From positions 1-64,000 of the forward strand of contig JAJPEN010000091.1 of the NCBI GenBank assembly GCA_021166835.1: a DNA stretch of 64,000 nt, written 5' to 3'. The first letter of the stretch is position 1. Each line of letters starts with the position of its first letter. This document shows, piece by piece, positions 1 through 10,789 of this stretch. The translations under genes were made by a program, and so were the position numbers. The notes beneath the pieces were generated by a model. That model was not told where the DNA came from and did no database searches. It saw nothing but the letters and a program-made list of their open reading frames with translations. This DNA is from Burkholderiaceae bacterium. Lineage in GTDB: Bacteria > Pseudomonadota > Gammaproteobacteria > Burkholderiales > Burkholderiaceae.

Positions 1-5
1 CGGAG

Positions 6-48
6 TTGCATTTCTCGGTCTGCTGGATCGGTGTTCCTCGAAATGCAA
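6..48. repeat. 9-bp inverted repeat upstream of the RRM gene
   Basis: TTGCATTTC at 6-14 is the exact reverse complement of GAAATGCAA at 40-48, with 25 bases between. It lies 31 bases before the RRM start codon. It could be a 5'-leader stem-loop of that gene or the terminator of a gene left of the window. No run of T follows it. Confidence 0.5.
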
Positions 49-78
49 TGAGGCTAACGGTTCGAGGAAACTCTCTCG

Positions 79-567
79 ATGGGTACGAAGATCTATGTAG
101 GCAACCTGCCGTGGCGCGCAACCGATGCACAGTTGTCGCAGTTGTTCGGCAGTCACGGTGAAGTCACGGATGCGAAGATCGTCACCGACCGCGAAACGGG
201 GCGCTCGCGCGGCTTCGGCTTCGTCACGATGACTTCCGACGATGCGGCGCAGGCCGCCATCCGGGCGTTGAACGGCTACTCGCTCGAAGGCCGCAGCCTG
301 GTCGTCAACGAAGCACGCGAGCAGGGTGGCGGCGGCGGCCGGCGTCCGGGCGGCTACGGCGGCGGTGGCGGAGGCGGCTACGGCGGCGGTGGGGGCGGCT
401 ACGGCGGCGGCGGTGGAGGCTACGGCCGCGGCGGTGGCGGCGGCAGTGGTGGTGGCGGGGGCTACGGCGGTGGTGGAGGCGGCTACGGCGACCGCGAAGG
501 CGGCGGCGGTGGCGGCAACCGCGGCGGCTACGGCGGCCAGCGACGGGCGCGACAGTTCGGCCAGTGA
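79..567 (+). CDS. Glycine-rich RRM-type RNA-binding protein
   Basis: This 162-residue protein has one RNA recognition motif followed by a low-complexity tail. RNP2 (IYVGNL, residues 5-10) and RNP1 (RGFGFVTM, residues 44-51) are both intact, so single-stranded RNA binding is expected. From about residue 83 the tail is almost entirely Gly with regularly spaced Tyr and some Arg, ending in a short basic stretch. Bacterial proteins of this build are typically cold- or stress-induced RNA-binding proteins. A GAGGA ribosome-binding site precedes the ATG. The next gene converges on it, so it is probably transcribed alone. The Gly-rich tail is encoded by repetitive GGC/GGT codons and could vary in length between strains. 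Confidence 0.9.
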   Translation: MGTKIYVGNLPWRATDAQLSQLFGSHGEVTDAKIVTDRETGRSRGFGFVTMTSDDAAQAAIRALNGYSLEGRSLVVNEAREQGGGGGRRPGGYGGGGGGGYGGGGGGYGGGGGGYGRGGGGGSGGGGGYGGGGGGYGDREGGGGGGNRGGYGGQRRARQFGQ

Positions 568-582
568 AGACAAGAGAAGGGG

Positions 583-666
583 GAAGGGAGAAGAGGGAAG
601 GGAGCCGAGTCGGCTGCGACGAGCACCGCGTGGAAGCCCCCCTTCTCCCTTCCCTCTACTCCCTTC
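583..666. terminator. Polypurine/polypyrimidine hairpin between convergent genes
   Basis: A 21-base all-purine arm (583-603) pairs with an all-pyrimidine arm (646-666) at 20 of 21 positions, leaving a 42-base loop. It lies between the 3' ends of the RRM gene and the ETF-ubiquinone oxidoreductase gene, so it could serve as a bidirectional terminator, although no T-tract follows. The strand asymmetry is striking and could also allow triplex formation. Confidence 0.5.
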
Positions 667-676
667 CCTTCGGGAT

Positions 677-2326
677 TCACATTTCCGAATAGTTCGGTCC
701 CCCGCCCCCCTCGGGGACGACCCAGACGATGTTCTGCGTCGGGTCCTTGATGTCGCACGTCTTGCAGTGCACGCAGTTCTGCGCGTTGATCTGCAGGCGT
801 TCGCCACCGGCTTCGTCGCGCACGAACTCGTAGACGCCTGCGGGGCAGTAGCGCTGCTCCGGGCCCGCATAGCGCGCGAGATTGATCTGCACGGGCACCT
901 GCGGATCCTTCAGCGTCAGGTGTACCGGCTGGTTCTCTTCGTGGTTGGTGTTCGAGATGAACACCGACGACAACCGGTCGAAGGTGATCTTGCCGTCGGG
1001 TTTCGGATAGGCGATGGGCTTGCAGTCCGCCGCCGGCTCCAGGTACTCGTGGTCGGCCCGTTTCACGTGCATCGTGAACGGCGCCTTGCCGCGGAACACC
1101 GTCTGGTCGATGCCGACGAGCAGCGTTCCGGTCCACAGGCCCTTGCTCATCGCCGCCTTGAAATTGCGCGCGGCGTGCAGCTCGTCGCGCAGCCACGAGC
1201 TTTCGAAGGCTTCGCGATAGGCGACGAGTTCGTCGCTCGAACGTCCGCCGGCGATCGCCTCGAACGCCGCTTCGGCCGCGAGCATTCCGGTCTTGATCGC
1301 CGCATGGCTGCCCTTGATGCGCGAGGCGTTCAGGAAGCCGGCATCGCATCCGAGCAGGGCGCCGCCGGCGAAGGTGAAGCGCGGCAGCGCGTTGATGCCT
1401 CCGGCGGTGATCGAACGCGCGCCGTACGAGAGCCGCTTGCCGCCCTCGAGCACGGAACGAATTGCCGGATGCGTCTTGTAACGCTGGAACTCCTCGTACG
1501 GCGACAGGTAGGGATTGCGGTAATTCAGACCGACGACGTAGCCGATCGCGATCTTGTTGTCCCGCCAGTGATACAGGAACGAGCCGCCGTAGGTGTCGTT
1601 GTCCAGCGGCCAGCCGGCGGTGTGGACGACGCGCCCTGCATGGAACTTCGACGGCTCGATCTCCCACAGTTCCTTGATGCCGATCGCGTAGCTCTGCGGA
1701 TCGCAATCTTCGTCGAGCCGATAGCGCGCCATCAGCTGCTTGCCCAGATGGCCGCGCGAGCCTTCGGCGAAGAACGTGTACTTGCCGTGCAGCTCCATCC
1801 CCGGCTGGAAGTTCGCCGTCGGTTCGCCGTCGCGCCCGACGCCCATGTTGCCGGTGGCGATGCCCTTCACGGCGCCGGCATCGTCGTAGAGCACTTCGGC
1901 GGCGGCGAAGCCCGGATAGATTTCCACGCCCATCGCTTCGGCCTGCGCGCCCAGCCAGCGCACGAACTCGCCCAGGCTGACGACGTAGTTGCCGTGGTTG
2001 CGGAAGCAGCCGGGCAGCATCCAGTGCGGCACGCTGCGCGCGCCTTTCTCCGACAGGAAGAGGAAGCGGTCTTCCGTCACCTCGGTGTCCAGCGGAGCAC
2101 CGCGTTCGCGCCAGTCGGGGAACAGCTCCTGCAGCGCGCGCGGATCCATCACCGCACCCGACAGGATGTGCGCGCCGACCTCCGAACCCTTCTCGACGAC
2201 GCACACGCCGAGCTCGGTGCCTCGTTCGGCGGCGAGCTGCTTCAGCCGGATCGCCGCCGACAGTCCTGCCGGACCTGCGCCGACGATCACGACGTCGAAC
2301 TCCATCGACTCGCGCTCGATTTCCAT
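677..2326 (-). CDS. Electron transfer flavoprotein-ubiquinone oxidoreductase
   Basis: This enzyme passes electrons from reduced ETF (from acyl-CoA dehydrogenases and related enzymes) to ubiquinone at the inner membrane. The 549-residue length fits the family. An FAD-binding GxGPAG motif lies at residues 16-21. The C-terminal [4Fe-4S] site is present as Cys494, Cys518, Cys521 and Cys524. The last residues, PNYSEM, are typical of the family. Translation could instead begin at the second Met (codon at 2305), removing seven residues. It is divergent from the SDR/P450 pair and probably forms its own transcription unit. Confidence 0.95.
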   Translation of the reverse strand: MEIERESMEFDVVIVGAGPAGLSAAIRLKQLAAERGTELGVCVVEKGSEVGAHILSGAVMDPRALQELFPDWRERGAPLDTEVTEDRFLFLSEKGARSVPHWMLPGCFRNHGNYVVSLGEFVRWLGAQAEAMGVEIYPGFAAAEVLYDDAGAVKGIATGNMGVGRDGEPTANFQPGMELHGKYTFFAEGSRGHLGKQLMARYRLDEDCDPQSYAIGIKELWEIEPSKFHAGRVVHTAGWPLDNDTYGGSFLYHWRDNKIAIGYVVGLNYRNPYLSPYEEFQRYKTHPAIRSVLEGGKRLSYGARSITAGGINALPRFTFAGGALLGCDAGFLNASRIKGSHAAIKTGMLAAEAAFEAIAGGRSSDELVAYREAFESSWLRDELHAARNFKAAMSKGLWTGTLLVGIDQTVFRGKAPFTMHVKRADHEYLEPAADCKPIAYPKPDGKITFDRLSSVFISNTNHEENQPVHLTLKDPQVPVQINLARYAGPEQRYCPAGVYEFVRDEAGGERLQINAQNCVHCKTCDIKDPTQNIVWVVPEGGGGPNYSEM

Positions 2327-2484
2327 CTTCGTGTGCTCTCCGTTGCCCCGCGCGCGGCCGCGCCGCGCATCGCTGCCGGATTGTCCCGGAAAGCGTCGGA
2401 CCCATGCAAACGGCGGCGCCAGACGCGGCGAGTCGATCGGCTACCATGGCCGCAGGCTTTTTGCCTTCTCCGGGAGAACCGCTC

Positions 2485-3258
2485 GTGCCCACCGCATTCG
2501 ATCTCGCAGGAAAGACCGCGCTCGTCACCGGCGCCTCGAGCGGCCTGGGCGCGCGCTTCGCGCAGGTGCTCGCCGACAACGGCGCGCGCGTCGTGCTCGC
2601 GTCGCGCCGCGTCGAGCGGCTGAAGGAACTGCGTGCGCAGATCGAGGCCGGCGGGGGCGACGCGCACGTCGTCGCACTCGACGTCACCGATCTGGCCAGC
2701 ATCCGCGACGCGGTCGAGCAGGCCGAGGCGCAGGCCGGCGCGATCGACATCCTGGTGAACAACTCGGGCGTGAGCACCACGCAGCGCCTGATCGACGTCA
2801 CGCCCGACGACTACGACTTCATCTTCGACACCAACACGCGCGGCGCGTTCTTCGTCGCGCAGCAGGTCGCGCGGCGCATGATCGCGCGCGCCAGGGAAGA
2901 GCCGAAGCGCAGCGCCCGCATCGTCAACATCGCGTCGATGGCCGCGCTGCGCGTGCTCGCGCAGATCGGCGTGTACTGCATGAGCAAGGCCGCCGTCGTG
3001 CAGATGACCAAGGCGATGGCGCTGGAGTGGGGACGCTACGGCATCAACGTCAACGCGATCTGCCCGGGTTACATCGAAACCGAGATCAACGCCGAACACT
3101 GGAAGACCGAGGCCGGGCAGAAGCTGATCGGGATGCTGCCGCGGCGTCGCGTGGGCAAGCCCGAAGACCTCGACGGACTGCTCGTGCTGCTGGCCTCTGA
3201 ACAGTCGGGCTTCGTCAACGGCGCGGTCATCGCCGCCGACGACGGATTCGGCGTATGA
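2485..3258 (+). CDS. Short-chain dehydrogenase/reductase
   Basis: This is a classical SDR of 257 residues. The cofactor motif TGASSGLG lies at residues 15-22, followed by an NNSG motif and the catalytic Ser with YxxxK (YCMSK). The GTG at 2485 is preferred because CGGGAG lies just upstream and the usual short SDR N-terminus follows; ATGs at 2404 and 2446 are alternatives. Its stop overlaps the start of the P450 gene (ATGA), so the two are translationally coupled and probably act on the same compound. The substrate cannot be told from sequence. Confidence 0.92.
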   Translation: MPTAFDLAGKTALVTGASSGLGARFAQVLADNGARVVLASRRVERLKELRAQIEAGGGDAHVVALDVTDLASIRDAVEQAEAQAGAIDILVNNSGVSTTQRLIDVTPDDYDFIFDTNTRGAFFVAQQVARRMIARAREEPKRSARIVNIASMAALRVLAQIGVYCMSKAAVVQMTKAMALEWGRYGINVNAICPGYIETEINAEHWKTEAGQKLIGMLPRRRVGKPEDLDGLLVLLASEQSGFVNGAVIAADDGFGV

Positions 3259-4526
3259 GCGCCTGGCCCGTCGCATCGCCGGCGAAGGCGGCGGATTTCT
3301 TCGATCCGCAACAGGCCGAGCGCATCGCGCACGGCTTCGAACTGCGCACGCCACCCGAGCCTTTTCGCGACGACCCTTATCCATACTACGCGGCGCTGCG
3401 CGTGCACGACCCGGTGCGCACGATGGGCGACGGCAGCGTGTTCCTCACCCGCTACGACGACGTCGCCGCCGTCTATCGGAGTCCGAATGCGAGCTCCGAC
3501 AAGAAAGTCGAGTTCGCGCCGAAGTTCGGCGACTCGCCGCTGTACGAACACCACACGACGAGCCTCGTGTTCAACGATCCGCCGCTGCACACGCGCGTGC
3601 GGCGGCTGATCCTGGGGGCGCTGAGCCAGCGCGCGGTCTCGCGCATGGAAGCCGGAGTCGTGCAGCTGGTCGACCGGCTGCTCGACGCGATGCAGGACAA
3701 GGAGCGTGTCGACCTGATCGACGACTTCGCCGCGGCGATCCCGGTGGAGGTGATCGGCAACCTGCTCGCGGTACCGCGCGAGGCGCGCGGGCCGTTGCGC
3801 GACTGGTCGCTCGCGATCCTCGGCGCGCTCGAGCCGGTGCCCACCGATGCGATGCTCGAGCGCGGCAACCGCTCGGTGCGCGAATTCGGCGCCTATCTCG
3901 GCGAGCTGATCGCCGATCGGCGCGCGCATCCGCTCGATCCAGACGAGGACGTTCTCACGCGACTGATCCGTGGCGAAGGCGACGGCGAACGACTCGGCCA
4001 GCGTGAACTCGTGCACAACTGCATCTTCCTGCTCAATGCGGGACACGAGACGACGACGAACCTGATCGGCAACGGCATCGACGCGTTGCTGCGCCATCCG
4101 GATTCGCTGCGCCGGCTGCGCGAGGATCCTGCGCTGGTGAACAGCGCGATCGAGGAGATGTTGCGCTACGAGAGCCCATTGCAGCTGAACAATCGCCGGC
4201 TCTGCGCAGAGGTCGAGTTGTCCGATCGAACGCTCGCGGCCGGCACTTTCGTCACGCTGTGCATCGGGGCGGCCAATCGCGATCCGGCGCGTTTTCCCGA
4301 ACCCGATCGCTTCGACGTCGCCCGCAAGCCGAACCGGCACTTCGCCTTCGGCCACGGCGATCACGCCTGCGCGGGAATGAGCGTGGCGCGACTCGAGGGC
4401 CGCATCGCCGTCGGCCGGCTGCTCGCGCGCTTTCCGATCATCGAGCGCGCCGGCGAGCCCGAGCGCGACCGGCGAATCCGCTTTCGCGGCTTTCGGCACC
4501 TGCCGGCGCAGGTGCGTGCGGGCTGA
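3255..4526 (+). CDS. Cytochrome P450
   Basis: This is a soluble bacterial class I P450 of 423 residues. The I-helix oxygen-activation motif AGHETT is at 262-267, an ExxR (EMLR) follows, and the heme-binding loop FGHGDHACAG places the thiolate ligand at Cys372. It has no membrane anchor, so it needs a ferredoxin and a ferredoxin reductase, neither of which is adjacent. It overlaps the SDR gene by four bases. An SDR next to a P450 often means hydroxylation plus alcohol oxidation of a terpenoid, steroid or fatty acid, but the substrate is unknown. A 13-bp tandem repeat starts exactly at its stop codon. Confidence 0.94.
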   Translation: MSAWPVASPAKAADFFDPQQAERIAHGFELRTPPEPFRDDPYPYYAALRVHDPVRTMGDGSVFLTRYDDVAAVYRSPNASSDKKVEFAPKFGDSPLYEHHTTSLVFNDPPLHTRVRRLILGALSQRAVSRMEAGVVQLVDRLLDAMQDKERVDLIDDFAAAIPVEVIGNLLAVPREARGPLRDWSLAILGALEPVPTDAMLERGNRSVREFGAYLGELIADRRAHPLDPDEDVLTRLIRGEGDGERLGQRELVHNCIFLLNAGHETTTNLIGNGIDALLRHPDSLRRLREDPALVNSAIEEMLRYESPLQLNNRRLCAEVELSDRTLAAGTFVTLCIGAANRDPARFPEPDRFDVARKPNRHFAFGHGDHACAGMSVARLEGRIAVGRLLARFPIIERAGEPERDRRIRFRGFRHLPAQVRAG

Positions 4527-4588
4527 GCGCGCGGGCTGAGCGTGCGGCCTGAGCGTGCGGCCTGAGCGCGCGACCTGAGCGCGCGCGT
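4524..4588. repeat. Five tandem copies of a 13-bp repeat
   Basis: Five head-to-tail units of the form TGAGCGYGCGRSC start at 4524, 4537, 4550, 4563 and 4576. The first TGA is the stop codon of the P450. Because 13 is not a multiple of three, TGA recurs in all frames. The array fills the gap to the converging DUF3422 gene. Confidence 0.85.
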
Positions 4589-4595
4589 CGCAATC

Positions 4596-5933
4596 TCAGT
4601 CGTAGCGCGGATCGGACGGCGTCTCGCGCAATCGTCGTCCGACGCTCTCGCGGATGTGACGCACGCCGAGCGCGACCGCGATCGCGACCGGGACCACGGC
4701 AATGCCGGTGGCCACGTCGACGTCGAGATCGATGCCGCCCGCCCGGGCCGCGACCAGCAGGTAGTGGACGATGCCGACCGCGTAATAGGTGATGGCGGCC
4801 ACCGACAGGCCTTCCACGGTCTGCTGCAGCTTCAGCTGCAGCGCGGCGCGCCGGTTCATCGCCGACAGCAGCGCCTGGTTGTGTCGTTCGCGTTCGATGT
4901 CCACGCGCGTGCGCAGCAGGGCGCTGGCGCGCGCGATGCGCTCGGCGGCGGAATCGATGCGCCGGCCGACGCTTTCGCAGAAGGCCATCGCCGGATCGAA
5001 GCGCCGCTCGAGGAAGGCGATCGGCGTCTGCAGCGGCGAGATGCGCCCGACGCGCAGGTCCTGCCCGCGCTGGCGCACGATCGCGTGGTAGGCGCGCGCC
5101 GCGCCGAAGCGAAAGCCCACCGTCGCCGACAGCCGTTCGACGACGGCGGCAAGGTGCGTCACTTCCTGCAGCAGCTCGGGCTCTTCGCTGATGGGCGCTC
5201 CTTCCAGTCTGGAGACCAGCGAGCCGAGCGCACGCTCGGCCTTGTCGAGTTCGACCGCCGTCTCTCGTGCGAGCGGGAACGCGAGCATCGCCATCATTCG
5301 GTAGACCTCGATCTCGACGAGACGTTGCACTTCGCGCCCGGTGCGCTTCGCGTCCATCGAGACATCGAGCAGCAGCATCGGCACGAATCCGTCTTCGCGC
5401 ATCCGGAAGTCGGTGTATACGCGCGCCTCGCCTTCGGCGATCGTGGCTGCGCACAACTCGTTGTCGTCGAAGGCACGCGCTAGCGCGGGCGCGTCGTCGG
5501 CTCGTTGCGAGCTTCCGTCGCGCGCCGACAGCAGCGCGAGATGAACGGCGGCGATGCGCTCGCCGGGCAGCGACGCGAGCCATCCCGGCGGCAGTTCGTC
5601 GATGGCCGTCCGGCCGAACGGGTCGTCCGCATCGCAGCCCTTCGCGTCGATCGTGTAGCCGTCGAACTCGCCGTGCCGTTCGCGCTTCAGGCGAAACGCG
5701 CCGAAGTCGGCGAGGAAATGCGTGTCGCCGGCCGACGGCGAGGGCATTCCGTGCGCTGCGCACAGCGCGGCGAGCGGATCGACCGGGGTTTTCGTGTTGC
5801 CGCCGTTTCCGGACCCGGCCGGCGCCGGACGCAGCAACGCGATATGCGACACTCGGTGCGGCGCCGCGATCGCCTGTCGCGGGCGCGCGTGGATCTCGTC
5901 GTGCAGCGCCTTGCGATCGGGGTGGTCGGTCAT
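4596..5933 (-). CDS. DUF3422 family membrane protein
   Basis: This 445-residue protein matches the DUF3422 family, whose function is unknown. It begins MTDHPDRKALHDEIHARP, a typical family start. The body is largely soluble, with a long helical charged middle. Two transmembrane helices near the C-terminus (an Ala/Tyr/Val-rich segment, then a Val/Ala-rich segment) anchor it to the inner membrane, and a basic tail follows. It is divergent from a thioesterase gene whose start lies 63 bases away. Confidence 0.85.
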   Translation of the reverse strand: MTDHPDRKALHDEIHARPRQAIAAPHRVSHIALLRPAPAGSGNGGNTKTPVDPLAALCAAHGMPSPSAGDTHFLADFGAFRLKRERHGEFDGYTIDAKGCDADDPFGRTAIDELPPGWLASLPGERIAAVHLALLSARDGSSQRADDAPALARAFDDNELCAATIAEGEARVYTDFRMREDGFVPMLLLDVSMDAKRTGREVQRLVEIEVYRMMAMLAFPLARETAVELDKAERALGSLVSRLEGAPISEEPELLQEVTHLAAVVERLSATVGFRFGAARAYHAIVRQRGQDLRVGRISPLQTPIAFLERRFDPAMAFCESVGRRIDSAAERIARASALLRTRVDIERERHNQALLSAMNRRAALQLKLQQTVEGLSVAAITYYAVGIVHYLLVAARAGGIDLDVDVATGIAVVPVAIAVALGVRHIRESVGRRLRETPSDPRYD

Positions 5934-5996
5934 CTGCCGCGCCGTTCGAACGCGGGCGGCTTCGGCGCGAGCCGGAAAAAGAACCAGGGGGAACCG

Positions 5997-6416
5997 TTGA
6001 GCGATCGCATCCTCGTATTCGAACTGGAGATTCCGATCCGCTGGGGCGACATGGACGCGATGGGCCACGTCAATAATACGGTCTATTTCCGCTACATGGA
6101 GCAGGTGCGCATCAGCTGGTTCGATTCGCTCGGGTTCCGCCCGGAGCCGAGCGGGGAAGGGCCGCTGATCGTCAACGCCAGCTGCACTTTCGCGCGCGAG
6201 CTGCGCTATCCGGGCAATGTCGTCTGCCGGCAGTACATCGGTGCGCTCGGCCGCTCGAGTGTCGAGACGTACGTGGACATGCTGCGCAGCGACGACGCCG
6301 ACACCGTCTACGCCAGCGGCGCGGCGAAGGTGGTCTGGGTCGACTACGCGAAGAAGAAGTCGGCGCCGCTGCCCGAGGCTGCGCGCGCGGCGCTGGCCCG
6401 GCCGTTCGCGCGCTGA
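5997..6416 (+). CDS. Hotdog-fold acyl-CoA thioesterase
   Basis: This 139-residue protein belongs to the 4-hydroxybenzoyl-CoA thioesterase/YbgC/FadM group. The signature WGDMDAMGHVNN near the N-terminus holds the catalytic Asp and the GHVNN loop. It would hydrolyse acyl-CoA in the cytoplasm. The TTG at 5997 is chosen because AGGGGGAA lies directly upstream; no ATG gives the right N-terminus. It is probably monocistronic. Confidence 0.85.
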   Translation: MSDRILVFELEIPIRWGDMDAMGHVNNTVYFRYMEQVRISWFDSLGFRPEPSGEGPLIVNASCTFARELRYPGNVVCRQYIGALGRSSVETYVDMLRSDDADTVYASGAAKVVWVDYAKKKSAPLPEAARAALARPFAR

Positions 6417-6489
6417 TTCGCGCGCCTTCAGAAGCTGCGAATGAATCCGGCGTGCCCGAGCGGGCCGCCCGGGCGTGTCCAATCAAGGC

Positions 6490-6529
6490 GCAAAGCGCAG
6501 CCGTAGCTCGGGCTACGGCGAGCATTTGC
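6490..6529. repeat. REP-like hairpin between convergent genes
   Basis: A perfect 7-bp stem (CCGTAGC/GCTACGG) with a TCGG loop sits at 6501-6518 and extends imperfectly to 6490 and 6529. It lies between the 3' ends of the thioesterase and scoB genes. It could terminate transcription in both directions. Its form also suggests a dispersed repetitive extragenic palindrome. Confidence 0.5.
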
Positions 6530-6589
6530 AACGCAGAGTGGGCGCGCCTGGGCGGAACGAGCGGGCACGTCGGATTCGTTCACAGCTTC

Positions 6590-7243
6590 TCAGGCGAGCG
6601 CGGAGACGTCCACCGGCGCGCCGGTCTTCGCGACGATCTCGTCGACCGTGACGTCGGGGGCGAGTTCGACGAGTTTCAGGCCGTTCTCGCCCACCTCGAT
6701 CACGCCCAGGTCGGTGACGATCAGATTCACGACGCCCACGCCGGTGAGCGGCAGCGTGCATTTCGGCAGGATCTTGTGCTCTTCGCTGCCGTCCTTCTTC
6801 TTCGCCGTGTGCTCCATCAGCACGATGACGCGGCCCACGCCGGCGACGAGGTCCATCGCGCCGCCCATCCCCTTGACCATCTTGCCCGGGATCATCCAGT
6901 TGGCGAGGTCGCCGTGCTCGCTGACCTGCATCGCGCCGAGGATCGCGAGGTTTATCTTTCCACCGCGGATCATCGCGAAGGAGTCGGCCGACGAGAAGAT
7001 CGACGAGCCGGGCAGCGTCGTCACCGTCTGCTTGCCGGCGTTGATCATGTCGGGATCGACTTCGTCGTCGGTGGGGAACGGGCCGATGCCGAGCAATCCG
7101 TTCTCCGACTGCAGCCACACTTCGACGCCGTGCGGAACGTGGTTCGCGACGAGCGTGGGCAGTCCGATTCCCAGGTTCACGTAGAAGCCGTCGCGCAGTT
7201 CCTTCGCCGCGCGCGTCGCCATCTGGTTGCGTGTCCAGGCCAT
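6590..7243 (-). CDS. scoB: Succinyl-CoA:3-ketoacid-CoA transferase subunit B
   Basis: This is the beta subunit (217 residues) of the enzyme that moves CoA between succinyl-CoA and acetoacetate. The GLGIGLPT-type N-terminal motif (here NLGIGLPT) and the SENGLLG motif with the catalytic Glu47 are intact. It lies 17 bases after scoA on the same strand, so they form a two-gene operon. The role is ketone-body or polyhydroxybutyrate turnover. Confidence 0.93.
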   Translation of the reverse strand: MAWTRNQMATRAAKELRDGFYVNLGIGLPTLVANHVPHGVEVWLQSENGLLGIGPFPTDDEVDPDMINAGKQTVTTLPGSSIFSSADSFAMIRGGKINLAILGAMQVSEHGDLANWMIPGKMVKGMGGAMDLVAGVGRVIVLMEHTAKKKDGSEEHKILPKCTLPLTGVGVVNLIVTDLGVIEVGENGLKLVELAPDVTVDEIVAKTGAPVDVSALA

Positions 7244-7260
7244 GTTCGTTGCTCCTGCCG

Positions 7261-7962
7261 TCAGTGCGAGCGCGTGGTGCGCTGCTCGATGCGCTTCTCG
7301 GGCGTGGGGTTGTGGACGATGCGGTGCACGTAGATGCCGGGCAGGTGCACGTGGTCGGGATCGATGTCGCCGGTGGGCACGATCGTCTCGACCTCGGCGA
7401 TGGTCACGCGCCCGGCCATCGCTGCATTCGGGTTGAAGTTGCGCGCGGTGCGCCGGAATACCAGGTTGCCGGAGCGATCGGCCATCCACGCCTTGACCAG
7501 CGCGACGTCGGGAACGAGCGAACGCTCCATCACGTAGGTGTGGCCGTCGAACTCGCGCGTTTCCTTGCCGTCGGCGACGATCGTGCCGACGCCGGTGCGC
7601 GTGAAGAAGGCCGGGATGCCGGCGCCGCCGGCGCGCAGTTTCTCGGCGAGCGTGCCCTGCGGCGTGAACTCGAGCTCGAGTTCGCCGGCCAGGTACTGGC
7701 GCTCGAACTCCTTGTTCTCGCCGACGTACGACGCGATCATCTTGCGGATCTGGCGCGTCTGCAGCAGCAGACCCAGGCCGAATCCGTCGACGCCGGCGTT
7801 GTTCGAGACGCAGGTGAGATTGCGAACCCCCGAATCGCGCAGCGCGGCGATCAGCGCCTCCGGGATGCCGCACAGCCCGAAGCCGCCCACGGCGATCATC
7901 TGTCCATCGGCCACGACGCCGTCGAGCGCCTGCGCCGCGCTGGGGTAGACCTTGCTGCTCAT
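7261..7962 (-). CDS. scoA: Succinyl-CoA:3-ketoacid-CoA transferase subunit A
   Basis: This is the alpha subunit (233 residues, the usual length). Family motifs [10 protein letters not shown] near residue 30, SNNAGVD, ASYVGEN and GGAGIPAF are all present. It is the first gene of the scoAB operon. The promoter region is shared with the divergent CDF exporter gene, 83 bases away. Confidence 0.95.
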   Translation of the reverse strand: MSSKVYPSAAQALDGVVADGQMIAVGGFGLCGIPEALIAALRDSGVRNLTCVSNNAGVDGFGLGLLLQTRQIRKMIASYVGENKEFERQYLAGELELEFTPQGTLAEKLRAGGAGIPAFFTRTGVGTIVADGKETREFDGHTYVMERSLVPDVALVKAWMADRSGNLVFRRTARNFNPNAAMAGRVTIAEVETIVPTGDIDPDHVHLPGIYVHRIVHNPTPEKRIEQRTTRSH

Positions 7963-8045
7963 CGATATCCTCGCTCTCGGGACGCCCGGACCGGCACGGA
8001 TTATATGCGGCCGCTACAATCGAAGATGCTTCGCCCCTGCGCACG

Positions 8046-9017
8046 ATGACGCATCGCCATGCTGGCGCGGGCGTTTCTTCGCACCCGCACCGACACCCCC
8101 ACCCCGCCGTCGACGATCACCGGCACGACGCAGGCGCGTCACCGTCGAACGCGCTCGCCTGGTCGCTGGCCATCGTGCTGGCCTACGCGCTGCTCGAGGT
8201 GGTCGTCGGGATCGCGAGCGGCTCGCTGGCGCTCGCCTCCGACGGCGTGCACATGCTCACCGACGCGGCGGCGCTCGGCCTGGCGCTCGGTGCGCAGCGC
8301 TTCGCGCGCCGCGCGGCCGGTCCGCGAATGAGCTTCGGCTACGGACGCGCCGAGACGCTCGCTGCGTTGATGAACGGCCTCTTCTACGTGGGCGTGCTCG
8401 CGTTCATCGTGCTCGAGGCCTTCGGCCGCCTGCGTGACACCCCGCCGATCGACGTGCGCTATGCGTTGCCGGTGGCCGCGGCCGGGCTGCTGGTGAACGC
8501 CGGCGTCTGGCGAATGCTGCACGGCGAGCGGCAGGAGTTGAACACGCGTTCGGCGCTGCTGCACGTGATCGGCGACTTCGCCGGCTCGGTGATCGCGATC
8601 GTCGCGCTCGTCACCGTCTGGCTCACCGGATGGACGCTGATCGACCCGATCCTGACGCTGGCGATCTGTGCGCTGCTGCTGGTGGCCACCACACGGCTGC
8701 TGCGCGACAGCGTTCGCGTGCTGATGAATGCAGTGCCCGAGGGCATCGACGTCGGCGACGTCGAGCGCTCGCTGCTCGGTACGCGCGGCGTGCACTGGGT
8801 GCGTGATCTTCACCTGTGGTCGCTCGGCGACGGCAGCCCCGCGATGTCGGCGCACGTCGCCATCGACGAGATGACCGAATGGCCGGAGATCCTCGCCGAC
8901 ATTCGCGCGTCGATGGACGAGCATCACGGCATCCGCCACCTGACGCTGCAGCCGGAAACGACGCGCGAGGAGGAGTTGCTGATGCGCCAGGAAGCGCAGT
9001 GCCGGCGACGTGCCTGA
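8046..9017 (+). CDS. Cation diffusion facilitator metal exporter
   Basis: This is a six-transmembrane CDF-family exporter of 323 residues, likely a proton antiporter for Zn2+ or similar divalent cations. The two transport-site pairs are visible: Asp66/His69/Asp73 in helix II and His173/Asp177 in helix V. The first 28 residues are very His-rich and may buffer metal. A cytoplasmic ferredoxin-like C-terminal domain follows. It resembles the CzcD/ZitB subgroup. Metal specificity cannot be fixed from sequence. Confidence 0.9.
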   Translation: MTHRHAGAGVSSHPHRHPHPAVDDHRHDAGASPSNALAWSLAIVLAYALLEVVVGIASGSLALASDGVHMLTDAAALGLALGAQRFARRAAGPRMSFGYGRAETLAALMNGLFYVGVLAFIVLEAFGRLRDTPPIDVRYALPVAAAGLLVNAGVWRMLHGERQELNTRSALLHVIGDFAGSVIAIVALVTVWLTGWTLIDPILTLAICALLLVATTRLLRDSVRVLMNAVPEGIDVGDVERSLLGTRGVHWVRDLHLWSLGDGSPAMSAHVAIDEMTEWPEILADIRASMDEHHGIRHLTLQPETTREEELLMRQEAQCRRRA

Positions 9018-10775
<1,758 letters not shown>

Positions 10776-10789
10776 GGGAAGGTGGCCCC

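Noticed and set aside
326..2623. Long open frames overlapping the RRM and ETF-ubiquinone oxidoreductase genes
   Set aside because: They are Arg/Ala-rich shadow frames of GC-rich coding DNA, with no family motif; the genes on the other frame or strand are well supported.
4524..4588. CRISPR-like array
   Set aside because: The units are contiguous 13-mers with no spacers.
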